A stretch of 64,000 nucleotides of DNA, taken from Halichondria panicea (Eukaryota; Porifera; Demospongiae; Suberitida; Halichondriidae). The position numbers and the translations under genes are program-made. Below are positions 22,740 through 45,576 of the stretch, one piece after another (the stretch's first letter is position 1; every line of letters starts with the position of its first letter). The stretch spans positions 1,123,001 to 1,187,000 of the forward strand of contig NC_087387.1 in assembly GCF_963675165.1 (NCBI RefSeq). Reading direction: 5' to 3'. Below the pieces are notes generated by a model that saw nothing but the letters and a program-made list of their open reading frames with translations, was not told the origin of the DNA and ran no database searches.

Positions 22740-24938
22740 CTAAAATATAACAACAGATTCTTTATTGCACACATACACAAAACCATCACTGTCCACAGCT
22801 ACTCCATTAAGATAAGTGAGATGATCATTACCAAATGATGTGACAAACTGACCGTCTTTAGTGAACACTGACACACGCTTGTTAGCATTGTCAGCAACAT
22901 AAACAACACCAGTGACACACACACCATAAGGGCAACACAGATCTCCTTGTCCACTTCCTTTCTTTCCAATAGAGCGAATAAACCGACCATCCATAGTGAG
23001 CACTTGAACTCGATGATTACTATGGTCAGTGACATACATCATTTGTTCATTGTCCACTGCAATATCCTTTGGGTAGTTAAAATGTCCATTACCAGTTCCC
23101 TTTGAACCAATCTGCTTGACTGGCTCCAGCTCTGTCGTCAACACTTGAACTCTGTGATTTTTTTGATCGCACACAAACACTTGATCACCAGCGACTGCTA
23201 TCCCTTGAGGGTAGTTGAGTTCCTTTGGACCACTTCCCTCCGTCCCAAACCTCTTCAGTAGATCTCCTCTTTTATTGAACTTGTACACACAGTGTTTGCT
23301 CCAGTCAGAGACATAGGTGTTGTCCTCCTTGTCTACTGCCACGCCAGAGATACCGCCAAACCCGTGCTTTGATTTGCTGATGCTTCGAATTTGTTTTCCT
23401 TTCTTGTCAAACACCAAAACATCACCCTCAAAGTCAGTTACAATCAGTTCTTCTGACGAATTGAATGCCATATATCGAGGGTTGTTGATTCCTCTAATCA
23501 CCCTCACAGGTTTGTCCAGCTTGGTGGGGGGTATTTTGACGAACACAGAGAAGGGGCTTCCTGGGATGGGCTGGTCGTCTACTGAGATCAGGAGGTGGTG
23601 TCGACCACGTATCCTAGGGGTGTACTCAACGCTGTACACTCCACCCCTCACAGGCACTGCTTGTAGCTGTTGAGATGATTCTTCAACTAGCGATTTTAGA
23701 GCCACTTGTATTGTATGATGCTTAAATTGTGTATTACATTCCACAAGAATCGAAAAATTGTTAGGTTTATCGATTTCAGCAGTTCTAGCTCCATCTCCTT
23801 CCACAGTGCACTTTGCTGGATCCACTTTACCATCATACACTCTCACATTGTTCTCACACAACTTCTTGAGATCATCACAAACAAACACTTCGACTCCAAA
23901 ATCATCTTTCTCCACTGGATCAGGATTGGCTGCTTCCTTCCCTCGCTTCAACACCTCGGCATCGATTCGACTCACCACCTGCTCTTGCATCGTAATCAGT
24001 TCTTCATCACTTGCATTCTCCAGTGTACGCTCTACAAAGTCAATCAAACTCTGAGCAGTGGCCAGGGACAGGTCCAGACCCTTCTCTTGAACTGTCAGCT
24101 TCTCCATCTTTGAATCAGCCAAAGCAGAAGATTCTCGTAAAACACGGACCTTGCATCGATTGAGAATATCGTGTAGCTCCTGGAACTTGGCATTCACTTG
24201 TCTCTCTGTCAGTTCTTTCTGGGCCTGGATCTTCTGTTTAGTTCCTTTCACTTGATTCACAGCGGTGCTCAGATCAGGCAGTAGGTTCTTGAGTGGGGAG
24301 AGGTGCTCCGTCAGCTTTTTGCGAGTTGCGGGGGCGGCTTTCTTTACAAATTCGTAATTGTGTCCAGCGTGTTCAATAACGATACAGTCTCGACAGATAA
24401 GCTTGTTGCAATCGAAACAGAAAATCTTTTTTGGCTCTTCGTGATCTTTGCATTTTGGGGGTGGTGGGTTTTCGAATGTTAGTTCTTTGACTCCGCCTTG
24501 TTTGAGCTCGTCCAGAGTGGAGACGATATGTGTAGCAAACACTTTCATACGTTGATGAGGTCTTACACAATCCTCACAGATGAAATTGACACACTGTCGG
24601 CAGAATGCAGTGGCCTTTCCCCCAGAGCACATTTCACAAGTGGTCTCCAACTTGCCATGGGCTTTCTCCATCCTCGAGTGGAGTGCTTTCATCCGGTTGA
24701 TAAAGAACGCAGTGGTCAGTCTGTCAGGGTTGTTGTCTGGCAATAGAGTGGGCTCACGACAGTCGGGGCAGGGGAACGGCTGGTTGGGTCGGTAGCGACT
24801 GGAGAGTGTGAGGATGCATTGCTTGCAGTAGTAGTGACAACAAGGGAGCAGCTTTGGCTCCTGGTAGCGGTCATGACAGATGCCACAGGTCACTTCTTGC
24901 TCGAGATCAGCAACAACTGGATCAGGTCCTTCGGCCAT
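22740..24938 (-). CDS. TRIM-NHL protein, copy 2 (732 aa)
   Basis: Intronless, same domain order as copy 1. It shares with copy 5 a distinct B-box region (RPHQRMKVFATHIVS; CKDHEEPKK) and a distinct filamin-like insert (NNFSILVECNTQ). NHL blades read VTDFEGDVLVFD, VSDWSKHCVYKF, CDQKNHRVQ, VTDHSNHRVQ and VADNANKRVS. RING ligands are intact. The frame is complete, so it is probably functional. Confidence 0.92.
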   Translation of the reverse strand: MAEGPDPVVADLEQEVTCGICHDRYQEPKLLPCCHYYCKQCILTLSSRYRPNQPFPCPDCREPTLLPDNNPDRLTTAFFINRMKALHSRMEKAHGKLETTCEMCSGGKATAFCRQCVNFICEDCVRPHQRMKVFATHIVSTLDELKQGGVKELTFENPPPPKCKDHEEPKKIFCFDCNKLICRDCIVIEHAGHNYEFVKKAAPATRKKLTEHLSPLKNLLPDLSTAVNQVKGTKQKIQAQKELTERQVNAKFQELHDILNRCKVRVLRESSALADSKMEKLTVQEKGLDLSLATAQSLIDFVERTLENASDEELITMQEQVVSRIDAEVLKRGKEAANPDPVEKDDFGVEVFVCDDLKKLCENNVRVYDGKVDPAKCTVEGDGARTAEIDKPNNFSILVECNTQFKHHTIQVALKSLVEESSQQLQAVPVRGGVYSVEYTPRIRGRHHLLISVDDQPIPGSPFSVFVKIPPTKLDKPVRVIRGINNPRYMAFNSSEELIVTDFEGDVLVFDKKGKQIRSISKSKHGFGGISGVAVDKEDNTYVSDWSKHCVYKFNKRGDLLKRFGTEGSGPKELNYPQGIAVAGDQVFVCDQKNHRVQVLTTELEPVKQIGSKGTGNGHFNYPKDIAVDNEQMMYVTDHSNHRVQVLTMDGRFIRSIGKKGSGQGDLCCPYGVCVTGVVYVADNANKRVSVFTKDGQFVTSFGNDHLTYLNGVAVDSDGFVYVCNKESVVIF

Positions 24939-25623
24939 CGTTAGTTAAGATCTGGGGAATGCATTTGTACAACATTTATAAAAGCATGAAACTATATTCT
25001 AATATAAAAAATTAAATAGCAACTTCGCTAGAAATTGAGTATACAAGAATGTTGAATCTATGAATAATAGTTTGCACTAAGTGATCAATTAGGTCAAGCT
25101 AAGCTAGACCTCTGCAGCTAGTTGAAAAAACGGGTCCCCGAAAAAACTTACCTACTATTTATAAGAACTTCCTAGATCCTTTAATTTCAACAATTACACA
25201 AGCCTTTGTTTTGCATGTACCTTGTACTGGTACATGCTACGCCCATTACACAATGTTATAAATCTGACCAGATACCCCCACTTTTTTGTTTCAACACTGG
25301 CCCACACTTTCTTCAATATGAAAGTACATGTACATGTATGTACAAAATTTCTATGGTAGCAACATTGATATCTCCCTGAGCACTGGGCATGAGATGCCTT
25401 GATCCCAGGCCACACTGAAGATGGAGGCCTTGTAGGAGGCTAGGCTATTAAATAGCTGTCTTGGTATCTTTCAATTTAAAATTATAATTAATCAGCGTAC
25501 TAGGTACACAAATATTGAGGAATGCATAATTATAAGTATGTGTTCAATACATGTACATGTATATAACTGGTAAAAATGTTTGCCAAGTTTATAAGTCGTT
25601 GAACAAACTAATGTTCGATGTGT
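24939..25623 (-). promoter_or_regulatory. 5' flank of TRIM-NHL copy 2 and spacer to MCM6 copy 3
   Basis: Conserved flank; TATA-like TTATAAAAG at 24976-24984 and donor complement ACTTAC near 25146. No other feature is seen in the spacer. Confidence 0.45.
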
Positions 25624-29515
<3,892 letters not shown>

Positions 29516-29690
29516 TTTCACTTGTAATAAGATGGTAAAGATCCTCATAACACAATCACAAACAATCTTTCCCAAAATAGGCAGCAGGCAGGTAAAGATC
29601 ATCAGTAGAACTAACTGCTTCTCAATCAAAAGTAAATTATTACATACACATAAAACACAGATTGCTACTGCCCACACACACAAATAATAA

Positions 29691-31886
29691 CTAAAATATA
29701 ACAACAGATTCTTTACTGCGCACATAAACAAAACCATCACTGTCCACAGCTACTCCAAAAGGAGAAATGATATGACCATTACCAAATGATGTGACAAACT
29801 GACCGTCTTTAGTGAACACTGACACATGCTTGTTATCATAATCAACAACATAAACAAAACCAGTGACACACACACCACGAAGGTAAAACAGATCTCCTTG
29901 TCCACTTCCTTTCTTTCCAATCGAGCGAATAAACCGACCATCCATAGTGAGCACTTGAACACGATGATTATAATAGTCAGTGACATACATCATTTGTTCA
30001 TTGTCCACTGCAACATCCTGTGGGTAGTTAAAATGCTCATTACCAGTTCCCTTTGAACCAATCTGCTTGACTGGCTCCAGCTCTGTCGTCAACACTTGGA
30101 CTCGGTGATTTTTCTGATCGCACACAAACACTTGATCACCAGCGACTGCTATCCCTCGAGGGTATTTGAGTTCCTTTGGACCACTTCCAATCGTCCCAAA
30201 CCTCTTTAGCAGATCTCCTCTTTTGTTGAGCTTGTACACACAGTTTTTTTGGCTGTCACAGACATAGATGTTGTCTTCCTTGTCTACTGCCACACCAGAG
30301 ATAAGGCCAAACTCATGCTTTGATTTGCTGATGCTTCGAATTTGTTTTCCTTTCTTGTCAAACACCAAAATACCACAGTTCCAGTCAGTTACAATCAGTT
30401 CTTCTGATGAGTTAAATGCCATATACTGAGGGTTCTTGATTCCTCTTATCACCCTCACTGGTTTGTCCAGCTTGGTGGGGGGTATTTTGACGAACACAGA
30501 GAAGGGGCTTCCTGGGATGGGCTGGTCGTCCACTGAGATCAGGAGGTGGTGTCGACCACGTACCCTAGGGGTGTACTCAACGCTGTACACTCCACCCCTC
30601 ACAGGCACTGCTTGCAATTGTTGAGATGATTCATCAACTAGCGATTTTAGAGTCACTTTAGTGTTTGAAGAAAATTGTTGTGGCTGGTGTGTATTGATTG
30701 AAAAGCAAGTAGGTTTATCGATTTCAGCATTTTTAGCTCCATCTCCTTCCACAGTGCACTTTGTTGGATCCACTTTACCGTCATACACAATAACATTGTT
30801 CTCACACAACTTCTTGAGATCCTCACAAACAAACACTTCAACTCCAAAATCATATTTCTCCACTGGATCAGGATTGGCTGCTTCCTTCCCTCGCTTCACC
30901 ACCTCGGCATCGATTCGACTCACCACCTGCTCCTGCATCGTAATCAGCTCTTCATCACTTGCATTCTCCAGTGTACGCTCTACAAAGTCAATCAAACTCT
31001 GAGCAGTGGCCAGGGACAGGTCCAGACCCTTCTCTTGAACCGTCAGCTTCTCCATCTTTGAATCAGCCAAAGCAGAAGATTCTCGTAAAACACGGACCTT
31101 GCATCGATCGAGAATATCGTGTAGCTCCTGGAACTTGGCATTCACTTGTCTCTCTGTCAGTTCTTTCTGGGCCTGGATCTTCTGTTTAGTTCCTTTCACT
31201 TGATTCACAGCGGTGCTCAGATCAGGCAGTAGGTTCTTGAGTGGGGAGAGGTGCTCCGTCAGCTTTTTGCGAGTTGCGGGGGCGGCTTTTTTGACAAATT
31301 CGTAATTGTGTCCAGCGTGTTCAATAACGATACAGTCTCGACAGATGAGCTTGTTGCAATCGAAACAAAAAATCTTTTTTAGCTCCTCATGATCTTCGCA
31401 TTTTGGGGGTGGTGGGCTTTCGAATGTTAGTTCTTTCACTCCGCCCTGTTTGAGCTCGTCCAGAGTGGAGATGGCATGTCCGGCAAATACTCTCAATCGT
31501 TTATGAGACTTCACACAATCTTCACAGATGAAATTGACACATTGTCGGCAGAATGCAGTGGCCTTTCCCCCAGAGCACATTTCACAAGTGGTCTCCAACT
31601 TGCCATGGGCTTTCTCCATCCTCGAGTGGAGTGCTTTCATCCGGTTGATGAAGAACGCAGTGGGCAGTCTGTCAGGGTTGTTGTTTGGCAATAGAGTGGG
31701 CTCACGACAGTCGGGGCAGGGGAACGGCTGGTTGGGTCGGTAGCGACTGGAGAGTGTGAGGATGCATTGCTTGCAGTAGTAGTGACAACAAGGGAGCAGC
31801 TTTGGCTCCTGGTAGCGGTCATGACAGATGCCACAGGTCACTTCTTGCTCGAGATCAGCAACAACTGGATCAGGTCCTTCGGCCAT
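29691..31886 (-). CDS. TRIM-NHL protein, copy 3 (731 aa)
   Basis: Intronless, complete. RING and B-boxes are as in copy 4 (KSHKRLRVFAGH). The filamin-like insert is unique to this copy (PTCFSINTHQPQQFSSNT). NHL blades read VTDWNCGILVFD, VCDSQKNCVYKL, CDQKNHRVQ, VTDYYNHRVQ and VVDYDNKHVS. It is the most divergent propeller of the five. Starts at the same MAEGPDPVV lead. Confidence 0.92.
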   Translation of the reverse strand: MAEGPDPVVADLEQEVTCGICHDRYQEPKLLPCCHYYCKQCILTLSSRYRPNQPFPCPDCREPTLLPNNNPDRLPTAFFINRMKALHSRMEKAHGKLETTCEMCSGGKATAFCRQCVNFICEDCVKSHKRLRVFAGHAISTLDELKQGGVKELTFESPPPPKCEDHEELKKIFCFDCNKLICRDCIVIEHAGHNYEFVKKAAPATRKKLTEHLSPLKNLLPDLSTAVNQVKGTKQKIQAQKELTERQVNAKFQELHDILDRCKVRVLRESSALADSKMEKLTVQEKGLDLSLATAQSLIDFVERTLENASDEELITMQEQVVSRIDAEVVKRGKEAANPDPVEKYDFGVEVFVCEDLKKLCENNVIVYDGKVDPTKCTVEGDGAKNAEIDKPTCFSINTHQPQQFSSNTKVTLKSLVDESSQQLQAVPVRGGVYSVEYTPRVRGRHHLLISVDDQPIPGSPFSVFVKIPPTKLDKPVRVIRGIKNPQYMAFNSSEELIVTDWNCGILVFDKKGKQIRSISKSKHEFGLISGVAVDKEDNIYVCDSQKNCVYKLNKRGDLLKRFGTIGSGPKELKYPRGIAVAGDQVFVCDQKNHRVQVLTTELEPVKQIGSKGTGNEHFNYPQDVAVDNEQMMYVTDYYNHRVQVLTMDGRFIRSIGKKGSGQGDLFYLRGVCVTGFVYVVDYDNKHVSVFTKDGQFVTSFGNGHIISPFGVAVDSDGFVYVRSKESVVIF

Positions 31887-32589
31887 CGTTAGTTAAGATC
31901 TGGGGAATGCATTTGTACAACATTTATAAAAGCATGAAACTATTCTAATATAAAAATTAAATACAACTTCGAGCTTCGCTAGAAATTGAGTAGATCTATA
32001 CAAGAATGTTGAATCTGTGAATAATATTTTGCACTAAGTGATCAATTAGGTCAAGCTAAGCTAGACCTCTGCAGCTAAGTTGAAAAAACGGGTACCCCAA
32101 AAAACTTACCTACTATTTATAAAAACTTCCTAGATTCAACAATTACAAGCCTTTGTTTTGCATGTACCTTGTACTGGTACATGCTACGCCCATTACACAA
32201 TGTTATAAATCTGACCAGATACGCCCACTTTTTTGTTTCAACACTGGCCCACACTTTCTTCAATATGAAAGTACATGTACATGTATGTACAACAATTCTA
32301 CACAACTTGGTAGCAACATCGATTGATATCTCCCTGAGCACTGGGCATGATATGCCTTGATCCCATGCAGACCGCACTGAATGGAGGCCTTATAGGAGGC
32401 TAGTGATGCTTCTATTAAATAGCTGTCTTGGTATCTTTCAATTTAAAATTATAATTATCAGCGTACTAGGTACACAAATATTGAGGAATGCATAATTATA
32501 AGTATGTGTTCAATACATGTACATGTATATAACTGGTAAAAATGTTTGCCAAGTTTATAAGTCGTTGAACAAACTAATATTCGATGTGT
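31887..32589 (-). promoter_or_regulatory. 5' flank of TRIM-NHL copy 3 and spacer to MCM6 copy 4
   Basis: TATA-like TTATAAAAG at 31924-31932. Small indels relative to the other copies (an extra GAGCTTCG near 31971 and a shorter AT tract near 32130), but the donor-like ACTTAC is kept near 32104. Confidence 0.4.
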
Positions 32590-36266
<3,677 letters not shown>

Positions 36267-36375
36267 TGTCTTGCATTGCTATGACTTCATCACTTTGCTG
36301 CCGTGTGGTGTTTTGTGATACAACGGTTTCTATCGTAATATTTTCAGGGATGTCTTGCACTTCTCTGGTAACATC

Positions 36376-36720
36376 CTAGACTGGGGGGAGGGGCTGCTTT
36401 TGTACCTCAAATGTAGCTTGCTGTGTAATGAACGTGGCTTCTGCTGCTAATGCTTGAGACATTATCACCTGGTTGTTGAGCTCACAAACTAGGGATTGGG
36501 CCGTGTAGGGGTCAAATTGTCCATCTTCAGAGCTTGGTTGGTCATCAGTGGGTACCGGTACTTCATCTTGTTCATTGAGATTGTCACTTTTAGTGAGGTT
36601 ATTGAGATCTGATTGATAGTGGAGTCTCACAAGCAGTGGCTCTGCTCTCTCTGTAGTTGTATAATGGGTCCATGCAACTGATGCAGCTTCAGATACAGAG
36701 TGTGCTAGGTACTTGTCCAT
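36376..36720 (-). pseudogene. MDKYLAHS frame, unit 4, truncated
   Basis: Ends at the same early stop (QPLPPV) as unit 2. N-terminal part conserved. Confidence 0.35.
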
Positions 36721-36895
36721 TTTCACTTGTAATAAGATGGTAAAGATCCTCATAACACAATCACAAATGATCTTTCCCAAAATAGGCAGCAGGCAGGTAA
36801 AGATCGTCAGTAGAACTAACTGCTTCTCAATCAAAAGTAAATTATTACATACACATAAAACACAGATTGCTACTGCCCACACACACAAATAATAA

Positions 36896-39061
36896 CTAAA
36901 ATATAACAACAGATTCTTTACTACGCACATAAACAAAACCATCACTGTCCACAGCTACTCCATAAAGATTAGTGATATGACCATTACCAAATGATGTGAC
37001 AAACTGACCGTCTTTAGTGAACACTGACACACGCTTGTTACCATCGTCAATAACATAAACAAAACCAGTGACACACACACCAGAAGGGTAAAACAGATCT
37101 CCTTGTCCATTTCCTTTCTTTCCAATCGAGCGGATAAACCGACCATCCATAGTGAGCACTTGAACACGATGATTATAACAGTCAGTGACATACATCATTT
37201 GTTCATTGTCCACTGCAACATCCTCTGGTTGGTTAAAATGTCCATTACCAGTTCCCCTTGAACCAATCTGCTTGACTGGCTTCAGCTCTGTCGTCAACAC
37301 TTGGACTCTGTGATTGCATTGATCGCACACAAACACTTCATCACCAGCGACTGCTATCCCTCGAGGCCAGTTGAGTTCCTTTGGACCACTTCCAATCGTC
37401 CCAAACCTCTTCAGCAGATCTTCTCTTTTGTTGAACTTGTACACACAGTGTTTTTTGCTCCAGTCAGAGACATAGATGTTGTCCTCCTTGTCTACTGCCA
37501 CACCATAGATATTGCTAAATCCATGCTTTGATTTGCTGATGCTTCGAATTTGTTTTCCTTTCTTGTCAAACACCAAAACATCACCGGTACTGTCAGTTAC
37601 AATCAGTTCTTCTGATGAGTTGAATACCATATATCGAGGCTTGTTGATTCCTCTTATCACCCTCACTGGTTTGTCTAGCTTGGTGGGGGGTATTTTGATG
37701 AACACAGAGAAGGGGCTTCCTGGAATAGGCTGATCGTCCACTGAGATCAGGAGGTGGTGTCGACCACGTACCCTAGGGGTGTACTCAACGCTGTACACTC
37801 CACCCCTCACAGGCACTGCTTGCAATTGTTGGGTCGATTGATCAACTAGCGATTTCAGTACTGCTTGTGGTTTGCCTTGTTTTGAACTGATATAGACATT
37901 CAGATTTGTACATTTGTCAACTTCAGCCATCTTCACACCATCACCCCTCACAGAAGGATAAACTACAACATTGTTCTCACACAACTTCTTGAGATCCTCA
38001 CAAACAAACACTTCGACTCCAAAATCATCTTTCTCCACTGGATCAGGATTGGCTGCTTCCTTCCCTCGCTTCACCACCTCGGCATCGATTCGACTCACCA
38101 CCTGCTCTTGCATCGTAATCAGCTCTTCATCACTTGCATTCACCAGTGTACGCTCTACAAAGTCAATCAAACTCTGAGCAGTGCCCAGGGACAGGTCCAG
38201 ACCCTTCTCTTGAACCGTCAGCTTCTCCATCTTTGAATCAGCCAAAGCAGAAGATTCTCGTAAAACACGGACCTTGCATCGATCGAGAATATCGTGTAGC
38301 TCCTGGAACTTGGCATTCACTTGTCTCTCTGTCAGTTCTTTCTGGGCCTGGATCTTCTGTTTAGTTCCTTTCACTTGATTCACAGCGGTGCTCAGATCAG
38401 GCAGTAGGTTCTTGAGTGGGGAGAGGTGCTCCGTCAGCTTTTTGCGAGTTGCGGGGGCGGCTTTTTTGACAAATTCGTAATTGTGTCCAGCGTGTTCAAT
38501 AACGATACAGTCTCGACAGATGAGCTTGTTGCAATCGAAACAAAAAATCTTTTTTAGCTCCTCATGATCTTCGCATTTTGGGGGTGGTGGGCTTTCGAAT
38601 GTTAGTTCTTTCACTCCGCCCTGTTTGAGCTCGTCCAGAGTGGAGATGGCATGTCCGGCAAATACTCTCAATCGTTTATGAGACTTCACACAATCTTCAC
38701 AGATGAAATTGACACATTGTCGGCAGAATGCAGTGGCCTTTCCCCCAGAGCACATTTCACAAGTGGCCTCCAACTTTCCATGGGCTTTCTCCATCCTCGA
38801 GTGGAGTGCTTTCATCCGGTTGATGAAGAACGCAGTGGTCAGTCTGTCAGGGTTGTTGTCTGGCAATAGAGTGGGCTCACGACAGTTGGGGCAGGGGAAC
38901 GGCTGGTTGGGTCGGTAGCGACTGGAGAGTGTGAGGATGCATTGCTTGCAGTAGTAGTGACAACAAGGAAGCAGCTTTGGCTCCTGGTAGCGGTCATGAC
39001 AGATGCCACAAGTCACCTCTTGCTCGAGATCAGCAACAACTGGATCAGGTCCTTCGGCCAT
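36896..39061 (-). CDS. TRIM-NHL protein, copy 4 (721 aa)
   Basis: Intronless, complete. It combines a copy 3-like N-terminal half (EDCVKSHKRLRVFAGH) with the copy 1-like filamin insert (VYISSKQGKPQAVLK), which suggests gene conversion. One RING-region change, CPNC for CPDC, leaves the ligands intact. NHL blades read VTDSTGDVLVFD, VSDWSKKHCVYKF, CDQCNHRVQ, VTDCYNHRVQ and VIDDGNKRVS. Confidence 0.92.
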   Translation of the reverse strand: MAEGPDPVVADLEQEVTCGICHDRYQEPKLLPCCHYYCKQCILTLSSRYRPNQPFPCPNCREPTLLPDNNPDRLTTAFFINRMKALHSRMEKAHGKLEATCEMCSGGKATAFCRQCVNFICEDCVKSHKRLRVFAGHAISTLDELKQGGVKELTFESPPPPKCEDHEELKKIFCFDCNKLICRDCIVIEHAGHNYEFVKKAAPATRKKLTEHLSPLKNLLPDLSTAVNQVKGTKQKIQAQKELTERQVNAKFQELHDILDRCKVRVLRESSALADSKMEKLTVQEKGLDLSLGTAQSLIDFVERTLVNASDEELITMQEQVVSRIDAEVVKRGKEAANPDPVEKDDFGVEVFVCEDLKKLCENNVVVYPSVRGDGVKMAEVDKCTNLNVYISSKQGKPQAVLKSLVDQSTQQLQAVPVRGGVYSVEYTPRVRGRHHLLISVDDQPIPGSPFSVFIKIPPTKLDKPVRVIRGINKPRYMVFNSSEELIVTDSTGDVLVFDKKGKQIRSISKSKHGFSNIYGVAVDKEDNIYVSDWSKKHCVYKFNKREDLLKRFGTIGSGPKELNWPRGIAVAGDEVFVCDQCNHRVQVLTTELKPVKQIGSRGTGNGHFNQPEDVAVDNEQMMYVTDCYNHRVQVLTMDGRFIRSIGKKGNGQGDLFYPSGVCVTGFVYVIDDGNKRVSVFTKDGQFVTSFGNGHITNLYGVAVDSDGFVYVRSKESVVIF

Positions 39062-39755
39062 CGTTAGTTAAGATCTGGGGAATGCATTCGTACAACATTT
39101 ATAAAAGCATGAAACTATTCCAATATAAAAATTAAATAGCAACTTCGCTAGAAATTGAGTATACAAGAATGTTGAATCTGTGAATAATAGTTTGCACTAA
39201 GTGATCAATTAGGTCAAGCTAAGCTAGACCTCTGCAGCTAGTTGAAAAAACGGGTACCAGAAAAAACTTACCTACTATTTATAAGAAATTTCTAGATCCT
39301 TTAATTTCAACAATTACAAGCCTTTGTTTTGCATGTACCTTGTACTGGTACATGCTACGCCCATTACACAATGTTATAAATCTGACCAGATACCCCCACT
39401 TTTTTGTTTCAACACTGGCCCACACTTTCTTTCAATATGAAAGTACATGTACATGTATGTACAACAATTCTACACAACTTGGTAGTAACATCTATATCTC
39501 CCTGAGCACTGGGCATGAGATGCCTTGATCCCAAGCCACACTGAATGGAGGCCTTGTAGGAGGCTAGGGATGCTTCTATTAAAAGCTGTCTTGGTATCTT
39601 TCAATTTAAAATTATAATTATCAGCCTACTAGGTACACAAATAATATTGAGGAATGCATAATTATAAGTATGTGTTCAATACATGTACATGTATATAACT
39701 GGTAAAAATGTTTGCCAAGTTTATAAGTCGTTGAACAAACTAATATTCGATGTGT
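39062..39755 (-). promoter_or_regulatory. 5' flank of TRIM-NHL copy 4 and spacer to MCM6 copy 5
   Basis: TATA-like TTATAAAAG at 39099-39107; donor-like ACTTAC near 39266. Nothing else seen. Confidence 0.4.
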
Positions 39756-44889
<5,134 letters not shown>

Positions 44890-45058
44890 CTGTGGGTGAA
44901 TAAGTTGACACATTATCACTCAAAAAATACTTCGGCCAAATACTGCAGAGTTGTCTTGCGTTGCTATGACTTCATCACTTTGCTGCCATGTGGTGTCTTG
45001 TGATACAACGGTTTCTATCGTAATATTTTCAGGGATGTCTTGCATTTCTCTGGCTTCA

Positions 45059-45409
45059 TCATCTGGGGGGGCCGGGGAGGGGCTGCTCTTGTACCTCAAA
45101 TGTAGCTTGCTGTGTAATGAACGTGGCTTCTGCTGCTAATGCTTGAAACATCATCACCTGTTTGTTGAGCTCACAAACTAGGGACTGGGCCGTGTAGAGG
45201 TCAAATTGTCCATCTTCAGAGCTTGGTTGGTCATCAGTGGGTACCGGTACTTCATCTTGTTCATTGAGATTGTCACTTTTAGTGAGGTTATTGAGATCTG
45301 ATTGATAGTGGAGTCTTGCAAGCAGTGGCCCTGCTCTCTCTGTAGTTGTATAATGGGTCCATGCAACTGATGCAGCTTCAGATACAGAGTGTGCTAGGTA
45401 CTTGTCCAT
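45059..45409 (-). pseudogene. MDKYLAHS frame, unit 5, frameshifted
   Basis: One extra G in a G-run near 45067 shifts the frame, ending the product at PLPGPPR. Upstream part as in unit 1. Confidence 0.35.
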
Positions 45410-45576
45410 TTTCACTTGTAATAAGATGGTAAAGATCCTCATAACACAATCACAAACGATCTTTCCCAAAATAGGCAGCAGGCAGGTAAAGATCATCAGT
45501 AGAACTAACTGCTTCTCAATCAAAAGTAAATTATCATAAAACACAGATTGCTACTGCCCACACACACAAATAATAA